DNA of 64,000 bases. Source: Candidatus Methylomirabilota bacterium (GTDB lineage: Bacteria; Methylomirabilota; Methylomirabilia; Rokubacteriales; CSP1-6). How positions within the stretch are numbered: the stretch's first letter is position 1; each line of letters begins with the position of its first letter. Shown in pieces: positions 54,938-61,119 of the stretch. The position numbers and the translations under genes are program-made. The notes beneath the pieces were generated by a model. That model was not told the DNA's origin and ran no database searches. It saw only the letters and a list, made by a program, of their open reading frames with translations. Location of the stretch: NCBI GenBank assembly GCA_035764725.1, contig DASTYT010000142.1, forward strand, positions 1 to 64,000. The letters are read 5' to 3'.

Positions 54938-56025
54938 TGCACGTCGGGCTGGCCGTGATTTTCCAGAATCCCGGGAAGGCGCGGCCCGACCTCGAGGTGT
55001 ACCGGCAGGATCTGCGCCTCGCCGATCTCGCCGAGCCGCTGGGCTTCGACTCGGTGTGGGGCGTCGAGCACCACTTCACCGACTACACCATGTGCCCGGA
55101 CGTGCTGCAGTTCCTCGCCTACATGGCCGGCCGTACGCAGCGGATGCAGCTGGGCTCCATGGTCGTCGTGCTCCCCTGGCACGATCCCCTGCGCGTCGCC
55201 GAGGAAGTGTCGATGCTGGACAACCTGACGGGGGGGCGGTTGATCCTAGGGCTCGGGCGCGGTGCGGCGAAGGTCGAGTTCGACGGCTTCCGCCAGTCCA
55301 TGGATGAGTCGCGCGGCCGCTTCGTGGAGAGCGCGCAGATGCTCCTGCACGGGCTCGAGACGGGCTGGTGCGAGCACGACGGGCAGTTCCTGAAGCAGCC
55401 GCGCGTGGCCGTCCGGCCCGCGCCCTTCAAGTCGTTCCGCGGCCGCACCTACGCGGCGGCGGTGTCGCCGGAGTCGTCCCGCATCATGGCCGAGCTCGGC
55501 GTGGGCATTCTGATCATTCCCCAGAAGCCCTGGCCCGAGGTGGCCAAGGAGCTGGAGGAATATCGGGCGCTGTACCGGAGCGTCAACGGGACGGACGCGC
55601 CGCCGCCCATCGCGGCGGGCTGGACGTTCTGCGACGAGAGCGAGGAGCGGGCGCGCGAGTTGGCCGCGCGGTACATCGGCGGCTACTTCCAGAGCGTGCT
55701 CGCGCACTACCGCTTCGCCGACGATCACCTCGCGACCACGCGGGGCTACGAGTACTACGGCAAGATGACCGAGAAGATCCACACCTACGGCCAGGACAAG
55801 ATTATCGACTTCTTCATGAACCTCCAGGTCTGGGGCACGCCCGAGCAGTGCTACGAGAAGATCCTGGACATCCGGCGCCGCACCGGGAACACCCACTACG
55901 TGGGAATCTTCTCGTACGCGGGCATGCCGGAGGACGAGGCGGAGCGGAACATGCGGCTCTTTGCCAAGCGCGTCATGCCCGAGCTGCAGCACCTCGATCA
56001 GCCCGCGGCTGTGGTGGCGCGATGA
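54937..56025 (+). CDS. LLM-class flavin oxidoreductase, coupled to the thiolase
   Basis: 362 aa, starting on the last base of the thiolase stop (TGATG). Features: [96 protein letters not shown] and a variable FSYAGMPEDEAERNM end. The 'VEHHFTDY' signature is shared with bacterial luciferase-like alkane/alkanal monooxygenases. The tight coupling to a thiolase suggests acyl-chain catabolism, possibly of sulfur-containing compounds given the next two genes. Confidence 0.9.
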   Translation: MHVGLAVIFQNPGKARPDLEVYRQDLRLADLAEPLGFDSVWGVEHHFTDYTMCPDVLQFLAYMAGRTQRMQLGSMVVVLPWHDPLRVAEEVSMLDNLTGGRLILGLGRGAAKVEFDGFRQSMDESRGRFVESAQMLLHGLETGWCEHDGQFLKQPRVAVRPAPFKSFRGRTYAAAVSPESSRIMAELGVGILIIPQKPWPEVAKELEEYRALYRSVNGTDAPPPIAAGWTFCDESEERARELAARYIGGYFQSVLAHYRFADDHLATTRGYEYYGKMTEKIHTYGQDKIIDFFMNLQVWGTPEQCYEKILDIRRRTGNTHYVGIFSYAGMPEDEAERNMRLFAKRVMPELQHLDQPAAVVAR

Positions 56026-57617
56026 CCACGATCAGCCCGGCGGACCTCGCGGCCCTCATGGGCGGCGCCACACCCCACGCGGTGCTCGACGTGCGCGAGC
56101 GCGCAGCCTTCGAGCGCGGGCACATCTACTGGAGCACCTCACTGCCGCGGCGCCTGCTCGAGACCCGGCTCCCCGGGCTCGTCACGGCGAAGGCGACGCC
56201 CATCGTCCTCATCGATGAGGATGGCACGGTGGCCGAGCTCGCGCGCCCGACCCTCGCCGCCATGGGCCACAGTGACGTGCGCGTCCTGGACGGAGGGCTC
56301 GCGGCCTGGCGCGCGGCCGGCCGCCCGCTCGTGCAGGGCCTGAATGTGCCCAGCAAGGTGTTCGGCGAGCGGGCGCTGCACGAGTGGAAGACGCCCCAGC
56401 TGACTTGCCCGGAGCTGGCCGAGCGCATCGCGCGCGGCGACGACATGGTCATCGTGGACTCGCGCACCCCCGAGGAATATCACCGCGGCTGTATCCCCGG
56501 CTCCGTGAGCATGCCGGGCGGCGAGCTGGTGCTGCGCATCGGCGAGCTGGTGAAGCACCCCGACCAGACCATCATCGTCCACTGCGGCGGGCGCACGCGC
56601 TCTTACATCGGCGCGGAGTCGCTGCGTCGCATGGGGCTGCCGAACCCCATCATCGCGCTCGAGAACGGCACCATGGGCTGGCTGCTCGCCGGGCTCGAGC
56701 TGGAGCGTGGGGCCGAGCGCTGGGCGCCACCCATCACCGTCAAAGGGCGCGCGGTGGCCGCGGAGGTGGCCAAGCGCGTCGCGGAGAGCGACGGGCTGCG
56801 GGGCATCAACGCCGCCGAGCTCAAGGCGATGCGGGCGCGGCGGGACGCCGAGACCCTCTACGTCTTCGACGTGCGCACCGCGGAGGAGTACGCGGCGGGC
56901 CACGTGGCTGGCGCGGTGTGGGTGCCGGGCGGTCAAGCCGTGCAGGCCATCGACGACTATCTTGCCGTGCGCGGCGCCCAGATCGTCTTCGTGTGCGACG
57001 ACGGGAGCCGTGCCGCGCTGACCACCGCCTGGTACAAGCGCCTCGGCTTCCCCCGCATCGCGTATCTCGAGGGCGGGCTTCCCGCGTGGCAGGCGGCGGG
57101 CGGCGCGCTGGAAACCGGGCATCCGGCGCCCGAGCCGTGGGGGCTCGAGACCGCGCGCAAGGCCGTCGCGACGGTGGCGCCCGACGATCTCGGCGGCGCC
57201 GTCGTCGTCAGCGTGGATCCCAGCGACCTCTACGCCAAGGCGCATGTGCCCGGCGCGGTGTGGCTCTGCCGCAGCCGTCTCGAGCGGATGATCGGCGCCG
57301 TCGCGCCCGACAAGGCTCAGGCGCTGGTCATCACGTGCGCGGACGGCGTGCAGTCCACCTACGCGGCGGTCGCCCTCGCGCGCCTGGGCTACGGCAAGGC
57401 GTGCGTCCTCGCGGGCGGCGTGCGGGCGTGGCAGGCGGCGGGGCGTCCCATCGAGACCGGCCCTACACGGCTCGCCGACGAGACCGACGACGTGGTGCAG
57501 AAGCCCTACGAGCGCGGGCGCGCGGCGATGGAGGCATATCTCCGATGGGAAGAGGCGCTCGATCACGAGGGCCGGAGCCCGCACACCCTTCTCCCCGGCA
57601 CGCCGGCGACCCGATGA
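56022..57617 (+). CDS. Four-domain rhodanese-like sulfurtransferase
   Basis: 531 aa, overlapping the LLM stop by 4 bases (ATGA). Four rhodanese modules: ~8-105 (VLDVRERAAFERGH), ~125-235 (IVDSRTPEEYHRG), ~265-370 (FDVRTAEEYAAGH) and ~385-490 (VSVDPSDLYAKAH). Active-site loops: module 2 IVHCGGRTRS, module 3 VFVCDDGSRA and module 4 ITCADGVQST each keep the Cys, while module 1 has IDEDGTVAE, where the Cys is lost. Module 1 would then be structural. Such chains relay persulfide sulfur to or from partners; the adjacent mercaptopyruvate sulfurtransferase is an obvious one. Confidence 0.87.
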   Translation: MTTISPADLAALMGGATPHAVLDVRERAAFERGHIYWSTSLPRRLLETRLPGLVTAKATPIVLIDEDGTVAELARPTLAAMGHSDVRVLDGGLAAWRAAGRPLVQGLNVPSKVFGERALHEWKTPQLTCPELAERIARGDDMVIVDSRTPEEYHRGCIPGSVSMPGGELVLRIGELVKHPDQTIIVHCGGRTRSYIGAESLRRMGLPNPIIALENGTMGWLLAGLELERGAERWAPPITVKGRAVAAEVAKRVAESDGLRGINAAELKAMRARRDAETLYVFDVRTAEEYAAGHVAGAVWVPGGQAVQAIDDYLAVRGAQIVFVCDDGSRAALTTAWYKRLGFPRIAYLEGGLPAWQAAGGALETGHPAPEPWGLETARKAVATVAPDDLGGAVVVSVDPSDLYAKAHVPGAVWLCRSRLERMIGAVAPDKAQALVITCADGVQSTYAAVALARLGYGKACVLAGGVRAWQAAGRPIETGPTRLADETDDVVQKPYERGRAAMEAYLRWEEALDHEGRSPHTLLPGTPATR

Positions 57618-58462
57618 GCCCGGAGGCGTTTCCCCTCACCGTCAGCACGGAGTGGCTGGCCGCGCATCTCAGTGACCCCGACCTGCGCGTGATCGACGCC
57701 ACCAACTATCTGCCGCATCTCAAGCGCGACGCCCACGCCGAGCACCGCCAGGCGCACATCCCGGGGGCGGTCTTCTTCGCCATCGACGAGATCGCGGACA
57801 CGTCCTCGCCGCTACCGCACATGCTGCCCGCGCCGGAAGCCTTCGCGAAGGCGGTGGGCGCGCTGGGCATCGGGGCGGGCGACCGCGTCATCGCCTACGG
57901 CGCCAAGGCGATGATCGCCTCGGCCCGCGCGTGGTGGATGTTCCGCGTGTTCGGCCACGATCGTGTGGCCGTGCTCGACGGCGGCCTCGCCAAGTGGCGC
58001 GCGGAGGGCCGGCCCGTCGAGGCAGGCGAGAAGGCGCCGCCGCCCCGGCGCTTCACCGCGTCCTTCCGTCCTGAGCTGGTGCGCGATCTCGGCCAGGTCC
58101 GCGCCAACGTCCAGAGTGGGCGCGAGCAGCTGGTGGACGCGCGCTCCGCCGGGCGCTTCGCCGGCACCGAGCCCGAGCCGCGCGCGGGGCTGCGCGGCGG
58201 CCACATCCCCGGCAGCAAGAACCTGCCCTACAACCAGCTCTTCGCTCCCGACGACACGCTCCTGCCGCCGCCGATGCTGCGGAAGGCCTTCGGCGACACG
58301 GGACTCTCCCTCGGGGAGCCGATCACCGCGACCTGCGGCTCCGGAGTCAGCGCGTGCGTGCTCGCGCTCGGACTGGCCGCCCTCGGCCGGCGCGACGTCG
58401 CGATCTACGACGGCTCGTGGTCGGAGTGGGGCGCGCGGGCCGACATGCCCGTCACGACCTGA
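57614..58462 (+). CDS. sseA: 3-mercaptopyruvate/thiosulfate sulfurtransferase
   Basis: 282 aa, ATGA overlap with the rhodanese gene. Two rhodanese halves: N-terminal TVSTEWLAAHLSDPDLRVIDATNYLP and HIPGAVFFAIDEIADTSSPLPHMLP; C-terminal QLVDARSAGRFAG and HIPGSKNLPYNQLF with the active loop TATCGSGVSACVLAL. The CGSGVSA loop is that of 3-mercaptopyruvate sulfurtransferases (CG[ST]GVTA type), rather than the CRKGVT loop of thiosulfate rhodaneses. It is the last gene of the coupled set. Confidence 0.9.
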   Translation: MSPEAFPLTVSTEWLAAHLSDPDLRVIDATNYLPHLKRDAHAEHRQAHIPGAVFFAIDEIADTSSPLPHMLPAPEAFAKAVGALGIGAGDRVIAYGAKAMIASARAWWMFRVFGHDRVAVLDGGLAKWRAEGRPVEAGEKAPPPRRFTASFRPELVRDLGQVRANVQSGREQLVDARSAGRFAGTEPEPRAGLRGGHIPGSKNLPYNQLFAPDDTLLPPPMLRKAFGDTGLSLGEPITATCGSGVSACVLALGLAALGRRDVAIYDGSWSEWGARADMPVTT

Positions 58463-58469
58463 GCCGGTC

Positions 58470-60134
58470 CTAGTAGTCCGGATCCCACCGCATCGCCGCG
58501 ACGGCTTCGGTGATGGCGCCGTCTGGAAGGTCGCGCCCGACGCCGGCGTCGCGAGCCTCGCGCACCACCGCCTCCGCGATGCGGGACGACACCTCGCGCA
58601 GCGCCCCGATGGGCGGATAGAGGCTGCCTGCCTTCACATCCTCTGGACTCACTTGCCCGGCGAGCGCCTCCGCGGAGACCCGGCACATTCCGTCCGTCAC
58701 CTCCCGCGCCTCGGCGACAAGGGCGCCGAGCCCGAGGCCGGGAAAGATGAAGGCGTTGTTGCACTGGCCGATGCGTACGTGGCGCCCCGCATACCGCACC
58801 GGCTCGAACGGGCTCCCCGTGGCCACGAAGGCACGGCCATCGGTCCAGCCCAGAAGGTCGTCCGGCGTCGCCTCCGCCTGGCTGGTGGGGTTCGAGAGCG
58901 GCAGGATGAGCGGGCGCTTGACCACCGCCGCCATCGCGCGCACGGCCCCCTCGGTGAGCGCGCCGGGCTGCCCACAAACACCGATGAGGACGGTGGGGGC
59001 CAGACTTCGGACCACCGCCTCCAGATCGCGCGCGCCGTCCACCCCGCATGCGCGGGCCATGTCGCGGGGCCACGCGAAGCGCCGTTGGGAAGCGTCCAGC
59101 CCTGGCGTGTCACGCAGGAGGAAGCCGTCGACCTCCACGAGGCCGACGGCACGGTCGAGCTCGGCGCCGCTCGCCCCGGCGCGGGCGACCGCGTCCCGGA
59201 TTTGACGCGCGATGCCGATTCCCGCCGCACCGCCGCCCACGATCACCGCGCGCTGCTCGCGCAAGGGCGTGCCGGTGAGCCGGCCGGCCGCCAGGATGCC
59301 AGCGAGGACGCATGCTCCCGTGCCCTGGACGTCATCGTTGAACGAGGGCAGCGCCCGCCGGTAGCGGTCCAGGAGGTTCAGCGCGTTCTGCTTCTTGAAG
59401 TCCTCCCACTGGAGCACGGCCCGCGGGAAGCGTCGCCGCGTCGCCGTCACGAACTCGTCCACCAGCGCCTCGTACGCGGCGCCGCGCAGCCGGGGCTGCC
59501 GGAAGCCCAGGTAGAGATCGTCCGTCAGGAGAGCCGCATTGTCCGTCCCCACGTCGAGGCTCACCGGCAGGGTGAGCCTGGGATCGATGCCCGCCGCGGC
59601 GGTATAGATGGTGAGCTTGCCCACCGGAATGCCCATGCCGCCTGCGCCCTGGTCCCCCAGCCCGAGGATGCGCTCGTTGTCGGTGACCACGACGAGGCGC
59701 ACGTCGTCCTGCGGCACGTTGCCGAGGATGGCGTGGATGCGCCCGCGGTGCTCCGGCGTGATCCAGAGCCCTCGCGCCCGCCGGAAGATGTGGCTGAACT
59801 CCTGGCATGCGAGGCCCACCGTGGGGGTGTAGACGATGGGCAACAGCTCCTCGAGGTGATCGCCGAGGACGCGGTAGAACAGGCGCTCGTTGCGGTCGTG
59901 CAGCGCCGCGAGGCCGATGTGCCGCTCGAGCGCGTCGGACTTGCGCGTGATGTGGGCGAAGGCGCGGCGCGCTTGCTGCTCCATGGTGCTCACCGCGGCC
60001 GGGAGGAGGCCTTCCAAGCCCAGGGCGGCGCGCTCCGTGGGCGTGAATGCGGTGCTCTTGTTGCGTAGCGGGTCGCTGAGAAGCTGCGCTCCCCGCGTCG
60101 GGGAGTCAGGCGCGCCGGGAGCTCGGGACGACAT
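58470..60134 (-). CDS. maeA: NAD-dependent malic enzyme
   Basis: 554 aa. It oxidises malate to pyruvate + CO2 with NAD+ (NADP use cannot be excluded). Signatures: LLPIVYTPTVGLACQEFSHIFRRARGL, VVVTDNERILGLGDQGAGGMGIPVGKLTIY (metal and catalytic Lys), LQWEDFKKQNALNLLDRYR, FNDDVQGTGACVLAGILAA and VIVGGGAAGIGIARQIRD (nucleotide binding). The start (60134) lies inside the end of the DHOD-like gene (28-base overlap), so they are coupled. The C-terminus is NAMEs-like (ISSRIAEAVVREARDAG). Confidence 0.93.
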   Translation of the reverse strand: MSSRAPGAPDSPTRGAQLLSDPLRNKSTAFTPTERAALGLEGLLPAAVSTMEQQARRAFAHITRKSDALERHIGLAALHDRNERLFYRVLGDHLEELLPIVYTPTVGLACQEFSHIFRRARGLWITPEHRGRIHAILGNVPQDDVRLVVVTDNERILGLGDQGAGGMGIPVGKLTIYTAAAGIDPRLTLPVSLDVGTDNAALLTDDLYLGFRQPRLRGAAYEALVDEFVTATRRRFPRAVLQWEDFKKQNALNLLDRYRRALPSFNDDVQGTGACVLAGILAAGRLTGTPLREQRAVIVGGGAAGIGIARQIRDAVARAGASGAELDRAVGLVEVDGFLLRDTPGLDASQRRFAWPRDMARACGVDGARDLEAVVRSLAPTVLIGVCGQPGALTEGAVRAMAAVVKRPLILPLSNPTSQAEATPDDLLGWTDGRAFVATGSPFEPVRYAGRHVRIGQCNNAFIFPGLGLGALVAEAREVTDGMCRVSAEALAGQVSPEDVKAGSLYPPIGALREVSSRIAEAVVREARDAGVGRDLPDGAITEAVAAMRWDPDY

Positions 60135-61119
60135 AGGAGCTCAGCACCCGCAGGTAGTTCGCCCGCTCGAAGGCCCCCGGATCGCGCACCGAGCGGTGGC
60201 TCATGCTGCCCTGCATCTGCCGGATGGACTCGTACTCGTGCGCCTCCATCCACGCGAGCACGTCGGCGCGTACGCGGGCCAGGTGGCTCACCCCCTCCTC
60301 GAGCAGCGCGGAGGTCATCATCGCCACGCGGGCGCCTGCCATCATAGCCTTGAGCACGTCCGTCGCAGTGTGGACGCCGCCGGTGATGGCAAGGTCGGCC
60401 CGGATGCGGCCATACAGCACCGCCACCCAGTGCAGGCGCAGGAGCAGCTCCCAGGAGTGGCTGAGCGTGAGGGTCGGGATCACCTCGAGCCGTTCAAGGT
60501 CGAAGTCGGGCTGGTAGAAACGGTTGAACAGGACGAGGGCATCCAGCCCCGCCCCGTCGAGCCGCCGCGCGAAGTGGGCAGCGGCGGTGAAGGCGTGCCC
60601 GAGCTTCATGGCGACGGGAATGCGGACGCTCGCCTTCACCTCGCGCGCCAGCTCGAGGTACTGGAGCTCGATCTCGGCCGCGGTACGGTCGAGATCCGTG
60701 GCCATGAAGTACACGTTCAGCTCGAGGGCGTCGGCACCCGCTTGCTCCATGAGGCGCGCGTGGCGGACCCAGCCACCGGAAGAGACGCCGTTGAGGCTGG
60801 CGATGACTGGGATGCCGACAGCTGCCTTCGCACGGCGCAAGTGCTCGAGGTACGCCTCCGGGCCGATGTGGTAGCCGCCGAGATCCGGGAAGTAAGAAGC
60901 GGCCTCCGAATGGCTCTCGGCGGTGTGGCTCAGGTGATGGTCGAGGTGCTGGCTCTCGAGCTCAATCTGCTCCTCGAACAGCGAGGGCAACACGACCGCC
61001 GCCGCGCCCGCGTCCTCCATGCGGCGGATCTCGTCGAGCCGCCCGGTGAGGGGCGACGACGACGCGACCAGCGGGCTCGTCAGAGTCAGACCGAGGTAGC
61101 GCACGGATAGGTCAAGCAT
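60106..61119 (-). CDS. Dihydroorotate dehydrogenase-like protein
   Basis: 337 aa. TIM-barrel flavoprotein features: LSVRYLGLTLTSPLVASSSPLTG (N-terminal FMN loop), IPVIASLNGVSSGGWVRHARLMEQAGADALELN, VRIPVAMKLGHAF (DHOD-type Lys), and ADLAITGGVHTATDVLKAMMAGARVAMMTSALL (phosphate site). Unlike PyrD, a SER/Cys catalytic base is not evident, so it may not make orotate. DHOD-like genes next to PFOR are recurrent. It overlaps the PFOR stop by 8 bases. Confidence 0.85.
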   Translation of the reverse strand: MLDLSVRYLGLTLTSPLVASSSPLTGRLDEIRRMEDAGAAAVVLPSLFEEQIELESQHLDHHLSHTAESHSEAASYFPDLGGYHIGPEAYLEHLRRAKAAVGIPVIASLNGVSSGGWVRHARLMEQAGADALELNVYFMATDLDRTAAEIELQYLELAREVKASVRIPVAMKLGHAFTAAAHFARRLDGAGLDALVLFNRFYQPDFDLERLEVIPTLTLSHSWELLLRLHWVAVLYGRIRADLAITGGVHTATDVLKAMMAGARVAMMTSALLEEGVSHLARVRADVLAWMEAHEYESIRQMQGSMSHRSVRDPGAFERANYLRVLSSYVVPSSRRA

